Shown: piece by piece, positions 22,647 through 31,203 of the stretch
How positions within the stretch are numbered: position 1 is the first letter of the stretch
How the letters are laid out: every line of letters starts with the position of its first letter
Assembly: GCF_007558815.1 (NCBI RefSeq)
Contig: NZ_VLTJ01000015.1
Coordinates: 1 to 47,340 of the forward strand
DNA length: 47,340 nt
Direction: 5' to 3'
DNA from: Verticiella sediminum
GTDB taxonomy: Bacteria > Pseudomonadota > Gammaproteobacteria > Burkholderiales > Burkholderiaceae_B
Program-made: the position numbers and the translations under genes
The notes under the pieces: model-generated
Seen by the model: the letters and a program-made list of their open reading frames with translations, nothing else
Databases searched by the model: none
Told to the model about the DNA's origin: nothing

Positions 22647-23402
22647 ATGATCGAACTCGGCATCAACATCGACCACGTGGCCACGCTGCGCCAGCAGCGC
22701 CACACGTCCTATCCCGATCCGGTGCGGGCCGCGCTGCTGGCCGAAGATGCCGGGGCGGATCTCATTACGCTGCATCTGCGCGAGGACCGTCGGCACATCC
22801 AGGACGCCGACGTGCACGCCGTGCGCCGCGAGATCCGTACGCGCATGAACCTGGAGTGCGCCATCACCGACGAGATGCTGGCCATCGCATGCGGAGTGCG
22901 CCCGGACGACGTCTGCCTGGTGCCCGAGCACAGGGCGGAACTCACCACCGAGGGCGGTCTCGATGTGCTGGGCCACTTCGAGCAGGTAAGGCTGGCCACC
23001 GCCAGGCTGCAGGACGCGGGCATCCGCGTATCGCTGTTCATCGATCCCGAGGCTGCGCAGATCGACGCCGCGGCCCGTGCCGGGGCGACGGTGATCGAGC
23101 TGCACACCGGCGCCTACGCCGAGGCTGCCGAGCCGGCCGCCGAGATTCAGCGTCTGCGGGCCGCCGTGGCCGAAGGCCTGCGCCAGGGCCTGCGCGTGAA
23201 CGCCGGGCACGGCCTGCATCTGGACAATGTGCAGCCGATCGCGGAGCTGGACGGCATCGCCGAGCTGAACATTGGCCATGCCATCGTGGCCCAGGCCGTC
23301 TTCGACGGCTGGGAGCGCGCCGTCCGGGACATGAAGGCCGCGATCGTTGCCGCGCGTGTGCGCACCGAGCGCGGCGTTCTGCTGGCGCGCTCGAAAGCAT
23401 GA
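22647..23402 (+). CDS. pdxJ: Pyridoxine 5'-phosphate synthase PdxJ
   Basis: This 251-residue TIM-barrel enzyme condenses 1-deoxyxylulose 5-phosphate with 3-amino-1-hydroxyacetone phosphate to pyridoxine 5'-phosphate. Family signatures run throughout: [14 protein letters not shown] at 5-18, [47 protein letters not shown] and [12 protein letters not shown]. The ATG at 22647 has no Shine-Dalgarno; TACACT lies 7 bases upstream, suggesting a leaderless start. The stop overlaps the acpS start by four bases (ATGA), so the two are co-translated. The order pdxJ-acpS is widespread in proteobacteria. Confidence 0.97.
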   Translation: MIELGINIDHVATLRQQRHTSYPDPVRAALLAEDAGADLITLHLREDRRHIQDADVHAVRREIRTRMNLECAITDEMLAIACGVRPDDVCLVPEHRAELTTEGGLDVLGHFEQVRLATARLQDAGIRVSLFIDPEAAQIDAAARAGATVIELHTGAYAEAAEPAAEIQRLRAAVAEGLRQGLRVNAGHGLHLDNVQPIAELDGIAELNIGHAIVAQAVFDGWERAVRDMKAAIVAARVRTERGVLLARSKA

Positions 23403-23839
23403 ACGACGGTGCCGGGCCGCCGCTGCAGGCCAGCCCCTGCGCCATCGCCGGCATCGGCATCGACCTGCTGCGCACCGAGCGCGTCGTCGCTGCCCTGGCC
23501 CGTCACGGCGAGCGTTTTGCGCAGCGCATCCTGGGCCCGGACGAGTTGCAGCGCTTTGCGGCGCGGCGCGCGCGCGCCGAGCTGCGCGGCGTGCGCTATC
23601 TCGCCACGCGCTTTGCCGCCAAGGAGGCGTTCTCCAAGGCCATTGGCCTGGGCATGCGCATGCCGATGTATTGGCGCGCCGTGCAGATCCTGAACGAACC
23701 GTCGGGCAAGCCGGCGCTGCGCCTTGCCGATCCGGCTCTGCGCGCCTGGTATGACGCGCGTTTCGGCGCGGCCCATGTCTCCGTCACGGACGAGAGCGAC
23801 CTGGTGGCCGCCTACGTCGTGCTCGAGCGCCGGCTCTGA
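23399..23839 (+). CDS. acpS: Holo-[acyl-carrier-protein] synthase
   Basis: This 146-residue protein transfers 4'-phosphopantetheine from CoA to apo-ACP. The AcpS motifs are visible: [12 protein letters not shown] at about 18-29 (metal-binding Asp) and [18 protein letters not shown] at about 66-83 (catalytic Glu in AAKEAFSKA), with [16 protein letters not shown] near the end. It is slightly longer at the N terminus than the usual ~126 residues; an extra 13-residue leader precedes the core. ATGA overlap with pdxJ sets the start. Confidence 0.95.
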   Translation: MNDGAGPPLQASPCAIAGIGIDLLRTERVVAALARHGERFAQRILGPDELQRFAARRARAELRGVRYLATRFAAKEAFSKAIGLGMRMPMYWRAVQILNEPSGKPALRLADPALRAWYDARFGAAHVSVTDESDLVAAYVVLERRL

Positions 23840-23869
23840 CCGTTTCCACCCTGATTTTTCCGACTGCCC

Positions 23870-24916
23870 ATGTCCCCATCCGCATCCCTTCCTCCCGGCA
23901 ATGTCATGGTCGACGTTGCGGGCCTGGAACCGACCGCTGCCGAGATCGAGCGCCTGCGCCACCCGCTGGTCGGCGGGGTGATACTGTTCAGCCGCAACTA
24001 TGCCGACCGTGCCCAGCTTCGGGCCCTCACAGCGGCGATTCATGCCGCTCGCGACGAGCCGCTGCTGATCGCCGTGGACCACGAGGGCGGCCGGGTGCAG
24101 CGTTTTCGCTCGGATGGCTACACCGAGGTGCCGGCCATGCGCACGCTGGGCGAACAGTGGGAGCGCGATCGCATGCAGGCATTGCGCAGCGCGACCGCGG
24201 CCGGCTTCGTGCTGGCGGCCGAGCTGCGTGCCTGCGGTGTGGACTTCACCTTCGCGCCGGTGCTCGACCTGGACCATGGCCGCAGCGGTGTGATCGGCAC
24301 GCGCGCGCTGCACCGCGACCCCGCCGTGGTTGCCCAACTGGCGCGCGCGGTGGCGCAGGGCCTCGCCCTGGCAGGCATGGGTGCCTGCGGAAAGCACTTT
24401 CCCGGCCATGGCTGGGCCGAGGCGGATTCGCACCACGCCCTGCCGGTGGACGAACGCACGCTGGCCGACATCCTGGCCGACGACGCGGCGCCCTACGGCT
24501 GGCTCGAGCACGCCGTGCTGCCGGCGATCATGCCGGCGCACGTCGTGTATCCCGCCGTCGATGCCCGCCCCGCGGGTTTCTCGCCGGTATGGGTGCGCGA
24601 CATCCTGCGCGCCCGCCTGGGCTATGACGGCGTGGTGTTCTCGGACGACCTGACGATGGAAGGCGCCACCGTGGCCGGGGACATCCTGGCGCGCGCGCAG
24701 GCTGCGCTAGCCGCCGGCTGCGACATGGTGCTGGTGTGCAACCGGCCCGATCTGGCCGACGAGCTGCTCGCGCGCCTGGAGCAGCGTCCCGACCCCGCCT
24801 CGGTGGCGCGGCTGCGCCGGCTCTCGCCCCAGGCGCCGGCGCTTTCCTGGGACGCGCTGCAGGCCGACACCCGCTACCGTCAGGCCCTGGCCGACCTCGC
24901 CACGCTCTCGCGCTGA
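23870..24916 (+). CDS. nagZ: Beta-N-acetylhexosaminidase NagZ
   Basis: This 348-residue family 3 glycoside hydrolase removes N-acetylglucosamine from anhydromuropeptides in cytoplasmic peptidoglycan recycling. Signatures include VDHEGGRVQRF at 69-79, FTFAPVLDLD at 127-136, the catalytic-loop KHFPGHG at 175-181 and SDDLTMEGA at 258-266 with the nucleophile Asp. There is no signal peptide, consistent with a cytoplasmic enzyme. The gene begins 30 bp after acpS and follows the common pdxJ-acpS-nagZ order. Its product controls AmpC-type beta-lactamase induction in bacteria with AmpR, but no such genes are here. Confidence 0.96.
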   Translation: MSPSASLPPGNVMVDVAGLEPTAAEIERLRHPLVGGVILFSRNYADRAQLRALTAAIHAARDEPLLIAVDHEGGRVQRFRSDGYTEVPAMRTLGEQWERDRMQALRSATAAGFVLAAELRACGVDFTFAPVLDLDHGRSGVIGTRALHRDPAVVAQLARAVAQGLALAGMGACGKHFPGHGWAEADSHHALPVDERTLADILADDAAPYGWLEHAVLPAIMPAHVVYPAVDARPAGFSPVWVRDILRARLGYDGVVFSDDLTMEGATVAGDILARAQAALAAGCDMVLVCNRPDLADELLARLEQRPDPASVARLRRLSPQAPALSWDALQADTRYRQALADLATLSR

Positions 24917-24937
24917 ACGCGGCGGGCAAGACGAGCG

Positions 24938-24958
24938 GCCCCGCGGGGCTGCGATAAT
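24938..24958 (+). promoter_or_regulatory. Palindrome and -10-like element directly upstream of uvrC
   Basis: The 12-bp perfect palindrome GCCCCGCGGGGC (24938-24949) is followed by GATAAT at 24953-24958, six bases before the uvrC ATG. There is no Shine-Dalgarno between them. If GATAAT is the -10, the uvrC message starts at or next to its ATG. Confidence 0.4.
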
Positions 24959-24964
24959 GTAGCC

Positions 24965-26788
24965 ATGTCCGAAGCTTTCGACCTGCGCGCTTTTCTCGCC
25001 CAGTTGCCCAACCTGCCCGGTGTCTACCGCCATATTGATGCCCAAGGCAACGTGCTGTACGTGGGCAAGGCGCGCGATCTCAAGAAACGGGTGTCTTCCT
25101 ACTTCCAGAAGACGCCCGGCAGCCCGCGCATCGCGCACATGGTGGCGCGCGTCGCCCGGGTCGAGGTGTCGATCACGCGCAGCGAGGCCGAGGCCCTGCT
25201 GCTCGAGAACAACCTCATCAAGTCGCTTGCGCCGCGCTACAACATTCTGTTTCGCGACGACAAGTCCTATCCCTATCTGAAGATCACCGGGCACGCGTTC
25301 CCGCGGATCGCCTATTACCGCGGGGCGACCGACCGGCGCAACCAGTATTTCGGCCCGTATCCGAATGCCTGGGCGGTGCGCGAGAGCATCCAGATTCTGC
25401 AGAAGGTGTTCAAGCTGCGCACCTGTGAGGACACGGTGTTCGCGCACCGCTCGCGTCCCTGTCTGCTGCACCAGATCGGGCGCTGTTCGGCGCCCTGCGT
25501 CGGTGCGGTGTCGGCCGAGGACTACGCGAGCGACGTCAATCGGGCCGTGCGTTTCCTGCAGGGGCACACCAGCGAGGTGATGGCCGACATCGAGACGCGC
25601 ATGCTGGCCGCCTCGGCCGAGCTGCACTTCGAGGAGGCGGCCGCGCTGCGCGACCAGATGCAGGCGCTCTCCAAGGTGCTGCAGCAGCAGACCATGGAGT
25701 CCGACGCCGAGGACACCGACATCATCGCGGTGGCCGCGGCCGGCGGCCGCGTCTGCGTGAACCTCGCCATGGTGAGGGGCGGCCGCCACCTGGGCGACAA
25801 GGCCTTCTTTCCGACCCATGTCGATGGGGACGAAGCGGCGGCCGTCCTGGAGGCCTTCGTGTCCCAGCACTACGAGGATGGGCAGGTGCCGCCGGTGATC
25901 GTGATGTCGCACCCCTTGCCGGCCGAGTCCGAACTGCACGACGCGCTGGTGAACGCGCACGGCCAGCGCCCGCGCCTGCTGTTCCAGCCCCAGGGGCATC
26001 GGCGGAGCTGGCTCGAGCAGGCTATCCACAACGCCGAGATTGCGCTGGCCCGCCTGCTGTCGGAGGTCGGCTCGCAGCAGGCCCGCACCCGGGCGCTGGC
26101 CGAGCAGCTCGGTCTGGAGACGGACGAGGCCGCGCTCGACGCCCTGCGCATCGAGTGTTTCGACATCAGCCACACGGCGGGCGAGGCCACCCAGGCGTCC
26201 AACGTCGTCTACCATCACCACGCCATGCAGTCGCGCGAATACCGCCGCTACAACATCTTGGACATCACGCCGGGCGACGATTACGCGGCGATGCGCCAGG
26301 TGCTCACGCGTCGCTTCGAGAAAACCGCGCGCGGCGAGGCGCCGCTGCCCTCCGTGGTGCTGATCGACGGCGGCAAGGGGCAGGTCTCGATCGCGCGGCA
26401 GGTGTTCGACGAACTCGGGCTGGACGCCTCGGTGCTGGTGGGCGTGGCCAAGGGGGAGGGCCGCAAGGTCGGGCTGGAAACCCTGGTGTTCGCCGACGAG
26501 CGGCTGCCGCTCGTCCTGGGCAAGGAGTCGGCCGCGTTGATGCTGGTCGCGCAGATCCGTGACGAGGCGCACCGCTTCGCGATCACCGGCATGCGTGCCA
26601 AGCGCGCCAAGGCGCGCAACGTGTCGCGCCTGGAGGACATCGAGGGCATCGGGCCGAAGCGGCGCCAGCGCATGCTGACCCGCTTCGGCGGGTTGCGCGG
26701 GGTGGCCGCGGCGAGCGTGGAAGAACTGGCCAGCGTGGAGGGTGTCTCGATGGAGCTGGCCGAGCGCATCTACCGTGCCCTGCACTGA
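24965..26788 (+). CDS. uvrC: Excinuclease ABC subunit C
   Basis: This 607-residue nuclease makes both incisions in UvrABC nucleotide excision repair. The GIY-YIG domain is at the N terminus ([20 protein letters not shown] at about 17-36). The UvrB-interacting UVR motif follows ([17 protein letters not shown], about 219-235), then the RNase H-like domain ([17 protein letters not shown] with the catalytic Asp, then [11 protein letters not shown]), and the helix-hairpin-helix tail ([18 protein letters not shown]). Length is normal. The start has no clear ribosome site and a -10-like GATAAT lies immediately upstream. The neighbour pgsA downstream is the usual one in beta- and gammaproteobacteria. 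Confidence 0.97.
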   Translation: MSEAFDLRAFLAQLPNLPGVYRHIDAQGNVLYVGKARDLKKRVSSYFQKTPGSPRIAHMVARVARVEVSITRSEAEALLLENNLIKSLAPRYNILFRDDKSYPYLKITGHAFPRIAYYRGATDRRNQYFGPYPNAWAVRESIQILQKVFKLRTCEDTVFAHRSRPCLLHQIGRCSAPCVGAVSAEDYASDVNRAVRFLQGHTSEVMADIETRMLAASAELHFEEAAALRDQMQALSKVLQQQTMESDAEDTDIIAVAAAGGRVCVNLAMVRGGRHLGDKAFFPTHVDGDEAAAVLEAFVSQHYEDGQVPPVIVMSHPLPAESELHDALVNAHGQRPRLLFQPQGHRRSWLEQAIHNAEIALARLLSEVGSQQARTRALAEQLGLETDEAALDALRIECFDISHTAGEATQASNVVYHHHAMQSREYRRYNILDITPGDDYAAMRQVLTRRFEKTARGEAPLPSVVLIDGGKGQVSIARQVFDELGLDASVLVGVAKGEGRKVGLETLVFADERLPLVLGKESAALMLVAQIRDEAHRFAITGMRAKRAKARNVSRLEDIEGIGPKRRQRMLTRFGGLRGVAAASVEELASVEGVSMELAERIYRALH

Positions 26789-26846
26789 GCCGTCAGACGA
26801 GTCACTCCCGCGCCTGACGGTGGGAGCTTGCCCGCCGCTATGTGAG

Positions 26847-26909
26847 GGCGCCTTCGGCGCCGGGATGGGCTTGCCTCGCTTAGCCCTCGCCCCGAAGGGC
26901 GGGGCTAGC
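26847..26909. repeat. Two stem-loops between uvrC and pgsA
   Basis: GGCGCC-TTC-GGCGCC (26847-26861) is followed by a longer interrupted hairpin, CGCT-T-AGCCC-T-CGCCC / GGGCG-GGGCT-AGCG with loop CGAA (26877-26909), a 14-pair stem with two bulged T. Only a short TTT follows. It resembles intergenic dyad repeats (REP-like); whether copies exist elsewhere cannot be checked here. Confidence 0.5.
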
Positions 26910-26991
26910 GCTTTGGCCCGTGGTCAAGCCGGCTACAATGCCCGACTCGTCGGACCCTGCCCGGGCCGCGCCTCTGGATTAAGATAAGGCC

Positions 26992-27564
26992 ATGCCCCTG
27001 AATCTGCCCATCGTGCTGACTTGGCTGCGGATCGCCATGATCCCTCTGCTGGTAGCGCTGTACTACCTGCCGGCCACGACGGTCGATATGCCGAGCCGCG
27101 ACGCGTGGGCGGCCGGCGCCTTCGTCGTGGCCGCGGTCACCGACTGGCTGGACGGCTATCTCGCCCGGCGCTGGCAGCAGACCTCCGCCTTCGGCGCCTT
27201 CCTCGATCCGGTGGCGGACAAGCTCATGGTCTCCGCGGCGCTGCTCATCCTGTTGAGCGAGGGCCGGGTGGACGCCATCATCGCGCTCATCATCATCGGC
27301 CGCGAGATCACCATTTCGGCCTTGCGCGAATGGATGGCGCAGATCGGCGCGCGCGCCAGCGTGGCCGTCAACTGGCTGGGCAAGTTCAAGACTGCGGTGC
27401 AGATGACCGCGATTCCGTTCCTGCTCTATTTCCACGATTTCAAGGGCATCGATGTCGCGTGGTGGGGTTCGCGCCTGATCGAGGTCGCGGCGATCCTCAC
27501 CGTGTGGTCGATGTTCTATTACCTGAAGCAGGCCTGGCCGGTCATCCGCGAGCGCACCGGCTGA
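26992..27564 (+). CDS. pgsA: CDP-diacylglycerol-glycerol-3-phosphate 3-phosphatidyltransferase
   Basis: This 190-residue integral membrane enzyme makes phosphatidylglycerophosphate, the committed step to phosphatidylglycerol and cardiolipin. The CDP-alcohol phosphatidyltransferase motif DGxxAR-x8-G-x3-D-x3-D is intact: Asp54-Gly55, Ala58-Arg59, Gly68, Asp72 and Asp76. About five or six membrane segments are visible. AAGG lies just before the ATG. Here pgsA is not followed by the tRNA genes often found after it in related genera; an MFS gene follows instead. Confidence 0.96.
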   Translation: MPLNLPIVLTWLRIAMIPLLVALYYLPATTVDMPSRDAWAAGAFVVAAVTDWLDGYLARRWQQTSAFGAFLDPVADKLMVSAALLILLSEGRVDAIIALIIIGREITISALREWMAQIGARASVAVNWLGKFKTAVQMTAIPFLLYFHDFKGIDVAWWGSRLIEVAAILTVWSMFYYLKQAWPVIRERTG

Positions 27565-27651
27565 TGGCGCGCACCCGGGCCTGCCCCCGGGGTCGCGTAG
27601 CGGGACATACACAAAAAGTGGCGGCCAACGCCGCCGGGAGACTGCCGCATC

Positions 27652-28920
27652 ATGGCACACGCAATGGGCTATCCGAGCGCCGGGAGCGGCGCCGACGACT
27701 GGAAAGTCATCGGGCTCGTGGGTACGGCGCACGCCGGTTCGCATTTCTTCCAACTGGTCATCCCCTCGCTGTACGTCAGCATGGGGCCGGCCCTGGGCCT
27801 GGACTACACCCGGCTGGGCTTCATGATGTCGGTGTTCTTCGTGCTGTCCGCCCTGGGGCAGGCGAGCAGCGGCTTCATCGTCGATCGCTGGGGCGCGCGG
27901 CCGGTCCTGTGGTTCGGCCAGGCCTGCTTCGTCGTGTCGGCCGTGCTGATGGGGCTGGCGAACGGCTACCCCATGCTGGTGCTCGCCGCTGCCATCGGCG
28001 GTATCGGCAACTCCGTATTCCATCCGGCCGACTTCTCGATTCTCAACCGCCGCGTGAGCGCGGCGCGTCTGGGCCATGCCTTTAGCTGGCACGGCCTGAC
28101 CGGCAGCCTGGGCTGGGCCGCCACACCGCTGTTCGTCACCGGCCTGACCCTGCTGGGCGGCTGGCGCACCGCGGCGTTCGGCGTGGCCGTGCTGCTCGGG
28201 TTGGTGCTGACGGCAACCCTGGTCTGGCGCCGTCTGCTCGGCGACGAGGCCGTCGAGAGGGGCGCTGCGGACGGCCACGCCGCGGGGCGCCCGCGGGCGG
28301 CCGGGCAGGCCAACCTGCGCGCATTGGTGGCCAACCCGGCACTCTGGGGCGCATTCGTCTTCTTCGCCCTCACGTCCACCTCGCTCTCGGCGATCCAGAA
28401 CTTCACCCTGCCGATCCTGCATGCGTTCTACGACATGTCGCAGGTGTACGCCAGTTCGGCATTGTCGAGCTACATGGTGGCGTCGGCCTGCGGCATGTTC
28501 GTCGGCGGCTTCCTGGCGGGCGCCCAGCCGCGCACCGAGCGTACGGTCGCCGCCGCCTTCGTGCTCGGGGGCGCGCTGCTCCTGTGCCTGGCCTCGGGAG
28601 CCGTGCCCTCGTACCTGGCCCTGATCACGCTGGCGGCGGCGGGCTTCTGCTCGGGTGTCGCCGGGCCGTCGCGCGACATGCTGATCCGCCGCGTCACGCC
28701 CAAGGGCGCCCTGGGCTCGGTGTACGGTCTGGTGTATTCCGGGATGGACGTCGGCGCCGCGCTGGCGCCGCTCGCCTTCGGTCTCATGGTCGATGCCGGC
28801 GTGCTGCGCGGGCCCTGGCTGATCGCCGGGGCGGCGTTCTGGCTTGCCGCCGTCACGGCCGGCTTCATCGCCCGGCGCGCGCGCCGGGCCGAGGCCGAGA
28901 CCGTGACGGCCGCCGCCTGA
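27652..28920 (+). CDS. Major facilitator superfamily transporter (Fsr-like)
   Basis: This 422-residue protein has about twelve hydrophobic segments with a polar central loop near 200-225. It carries segments typical of the fosmidomycin-resistance branch of MFS: GTAHAGSHFFQLVIPSLYV at 24-42, and GGIGNSVFHPADFSIL with HAFSWHGLTGSLGWA around 120-155. The MFS loop between helices 2 and 3 reads DRWGARPVL. Substrate is unknown; efflux of a drug or small metabolite is the family expectation. GGGAG lies 12 bases upstream of the ATG. It ends 4 bp before the GTG of the response regulator, so these may be transcribed together. Confidence 0.88.
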   Translation: MAHAMGYPSAGSGADDWKVIGLVGTAHAGSHFFQLVIPSLYVSMGPALGLDYTRLGFMMSVFFVLSALGQASSGFIVDRWGARPVLWFGQACFVVSAVLMGLANGYPMLVLAAAIGGIGNSVFHPADFSILNRRVSAARLGHAFSWHGLTGSLGWAATPLFVTGLTLLGGWRTAAFGVAVLLGLVLTATLVWRRLLGDEAVERGAADGHAAGRPRAAGQANLRALVANPALWGAFVFFALTSTSLSAIQNFTLPILHAFYDMSQVYASSALSSYMVASACGMFVGGFLAGAQPRTERTVAAAFVLGGALLLCLASGAVPSYLALITLAAAGFCSGVAGPSRDMLIRRVTPKGALGSVYGLVYSGMDVGAALAPLAFGLMVDAGVLRGPWLIAGAAFWLAAVTAGFIARRARRAEAETVTAAA

Positions 28921-28924
28921 GACC

Positions 28925-29611
28925 GTGCGCATCCTCCTGGTCGAGGACGAGACCGCGCTCGCGCACTGGGTCGCGCGTGCCCTCGGTCGCCAAGCCGGCT
29001 ACGTGGTGGCCTGGGCCGACGACGGGGCGCTGGCCGAGCGTCGGCTGCAGCTCGAGGAGTTCGACGCCATCGTGCTCGATCTGGGCCTGCCCGGGCTCGA
29101 CGGCCAGAGCCTGCTCACGCGCATGCGCGCGCGCGGCGACACCACGCCGGTGCTCATCCTCACCGCGCGCGATTCGCTGGCAGCCCGCGTGGACACCCTG
29201 CATCAGGGCGCCGACGATTTTCTCGCCAAGCCGTTTCGCATCGAGGAACTGGAGGCGCGCCTGGTCGCGCTCGTGCGGCGCAGCCGGGGCCGCGAGCACG
29301 CCAGGTTCGCCTGCGGCAGCCTGGTGCTGGATACCGCGGCGCAGAGGTTCACGGTGGGCGACGCGCCGCTGCAGCTCACCCCGCGCGAGCACCGCGTGCT
29401 GCGCGTCTTCATCCAGCGCAGCGGCGAGCCGCTGTCCAAGCAGCAGATCCTGGAGCGCGTGAGCGACGACGATACCGACACCAACCTCGAAGCCATCGAG
29501 GTGCTGGTGCACCGCCTGCGCAAGAAGCTGGCCGGCACCGACGTGCAGATCGTGACCTTGCGCGGGCTGGGCTATTGCCTGGAAGCCGTCGCCGACACGC
29601 CGGGCAGCTAG
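28925..29611 (+). CDS. tctD: OmpR-type response regulator, TctD-like
   Basis: This 228-residue regulator starts at the GTG at 28925. The receiver domain has the acidic pair in LLVEDET, the phosphorylated Asp52 (VLDLGLPGLDG), Thr80 and Lys102 (AKPF). The C-terminal OmpR winged helix (about 130-220) contains LTPREHRVLRVFIQRSG and IEVLVHRLRKKL and ends in TLRGLGYCLE. With the next gene it forms a pair equal in layout to TctD/TctE and Bordetella BctDE, which switch on tricarboxylate transport. The tctCBA genes lie directly downstream on the same strand, so they are the expected target. Confidence 0.9.
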   Translation: MRILLVEDETALAHWVARALGRQAGYVVAWADDGALAERRLQLEEFDAIVLDLGLPGLDGQSLLTRMRARGDTTPVLILTARDSLAARVDTLHQGADDFLAKPFRIEELEARLVALVRRSRGREHARFACGSLVLDTAAQRFTVGDAPLQLTPREHRVLRVFIQRSGEPLSKQQILERVSDDDTDTNLEAIEVLVHRLRKKLAGTDVQIVTLRGLGYCLEAVADTPGS

Positions 29612-29615
29612 GGCC

Positions 29616-31019
29616 ATGCGCGCGCGCAGCCTGAAGACCACGCTGCTGCTCTGGCTGCTGCCGCTGCTCGTGCTCACGATGGGGGCCGCGCTGGTCTACT
29701 CCAGTGCGTCGCTCAAGCAGCAGGTCGACGTGGCCTACGATCGCGCGCTGGCCGGCGCGCTGCGCGCGATCGACCTGAACGTCTCCACGGCCAGCGGCGG
29801 CCTGGCCATGGAGCAGCCGTATCTTCTGCTGGAGTTCTTCGAGCTCACCGCCAACGGCCGCGTCTACTATCGGGTCGCCACCGAGGACGGCCTGGCCGAG
29901 ATCGGTACGCCGCAACTGCCGCTGCCCAGGCAGCCGCTCGTGCCGGGCGTGCCGGTGTTCTATGAAGCCCAGTACCTGGGCGAGGCGGTGCGCATCGCCG
30001 CGCTGCTGCGGCCCATGGACCCGCCGATCCCCGCCAATCCCGAGGGCCTGTTGATCGTGCAGGTGGCGGAGGCTCTCGACACCCGGCAGGCGTTCATGAC
30101 CGAGGTGCTCATGCGCGTGATCGGGCGCGACGTGGCCGGCATCGGCCTGAGCCTGCTGGTGGTGATCGTCGCGGTGGTGATGGCCTTGCGCCCGCTGGTG
30201 CGCCTGCGCGATGAGCTCGATGCGCGTCCGGTCGCCGATCTGCGCGCGCTCGAGGCTGCCGGCCTGCCCAGCGAGGTGGTGCCCCTGGTCGACGCGCTCA
30301 ACCTGCACATCGGGCGGCACGAAGCGCAAAGCCGCGCCCAGCAACAGTTCCTCGACGACGCTTCGCACCAGTTGCGCACGCCGCTCTCGGTGCTGCGTGC
30401 CCAGCTCGGCTACGCCTTGCGCGAACGCGATCCCGAGGAACTGCGGCTGGTGATGGGCGCGATGGCCGAGGGGCTGGACCGGGCCGAGCGCATGGCCAAC
30501 CAGATGCTGGCGTTGGCGCGTGCGCGCGACGCGAGCGTCATGCGGCACCAGCTCAGCTTTTCGGGCCTGGATCTCGGCGTGCTCGCCGAGGGGGTGCTGC
30601 GCAGCCTGATGCCGGCCGCGCGTGCGCGGCGCATCGATCTTGGTCTGGAGCTGCAGGGCGAGGTGTGGATCGAGGGCATCGAATGGCTGCTGCGCGAAGC
30701 GCTGACCAACCTCGTGGACAACGCCTTGCGCTACACCCCGGCGGGCCGCGCGGTCACGGTCCACGTGGCGGCACAGCAAGCGTACGCGCACGTGCGTGTG
30801 GTGGACGCCGGGCCCGGCATGAGCGATCAGGACATCGCCCAGGCCGGCACGCGGTTCCGGCGAGGCATGGCCGGCAAGCAGGCCAATGGCGCCGGCCTGG
30901 GGCTGGCGATCGTGCACGCCATCACCGAACTGCATCGCGGCGAGGTGCGTTTCAGCCGAATTCCCGACGGCCCTGGCCTGATCGTGGACTGGCGGCTGCC
31001 GCGGCATCGCGAGCACTGA
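29616..31019 (+). CDS. tctE: Sensor histidine kinase, TctE-like
   Basis: This 467-residue kinase has two membrane segments (about 10-30 and 172-192) flanking a periplasmic sensor domain of about 140 residues. The cytoplasmic part has the dimerisation/phosphoacceptor helix with His251 (LDDASHQLRTPLSVL), the N-box NLVDNALRYTP (365-375), and G boxes (VVDAGPGMSDQD, then GAGLGLAIVHAI). It starts 4 bp after tctD. In Bordetella the matching kinase is reported to sense citrate through the loaded periplasmic protein BctC; the same arrangement here makes that plausible, but the ligand is not shown by sequence. Confidence 0.9.
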   Translation: MRARSLKTTLLLWLLPLLVLTMGAALVYSSASLKQQVDVAYDRALAGALRAIDLNVSTASGGLAMEQPYLLLEFFELTANGRVYYRVATEDGLAEIGTPQLPLPRQPLVPGVPVFYEAQYLGEAVRIAALLRPMDPPIPANPEGLLIVQVAEALDTRQAFMTEVLMRVIGRDVAGIGLSLLVVIVAVVMALRPLVRLRDELDARPVADLRALEAAGLPSEVVPLVDALNLHIGRHEAQSRAQQQFLDDASHQLRTPLSVLRAQLGYALRERDPEELRLVMGAMAEGLDRAERMANQMLALARARDASVMRHQLSFSGLDLGVLAEGVLRSLMPAARARRIDLGLELQGEVWIEGIEWLLREALTNLVDNALRYTPAGRAVTVHVAAQQAYAHVRVVDAGPGMSDQDIAQAGTRFRRGMAGKQANGAGLGLAIVHAITELHRGEVRFSRIPDGPGLIVDWRLPRHREH

Positions 31020-31058
31020 ATGCGTCACGGGCGGGCAGCCTGCATGACAGGGGGGCCA

Positions 31059-31072
31059 CCGGCGATCGCCGG
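31059..31072. promoter_or_regulatory. 14-bp perfect palindrome upstream of tctC
   Basis: CCGGCGATCGCCGG is a perfect palindrome 40 bp after the tctE stop and 132 bp before tctC. It could be a transcription-factor site or a hairpin at the end of the tctDE message. The remaining 31073-31203 shows no obvious promoter elements other than the ribosome site AGGAGA before tctC. Confidence 0.4.
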
Positions 31073-31203
31073 ACATTGGGACTTTCCCTAGGTCAGCCCG
31101 GTAATCCCGGCTTTGAAAGGAATCAGAAAGGGTCGCTTGCGTAGTGTTACCGGCACGGGCGGTCGCCGTATCGCCGACAACATCACGACCAGGAGACTTT
31201 CCT

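Noticed and set aside
24707-26785. 692-codon minus-strand frame opposite uvrC
   Set aside because: It is antisense to a complete UvrC with all domains; the composition is that of a shadow frame.
26905-28932. 675-codon minus-strand frame opposite pgsA and the MFS gene
   Set aside because: Gln/His/Gly/Arg-rich without hydrophobic or domain pattern; both plus-strand genes are complete.
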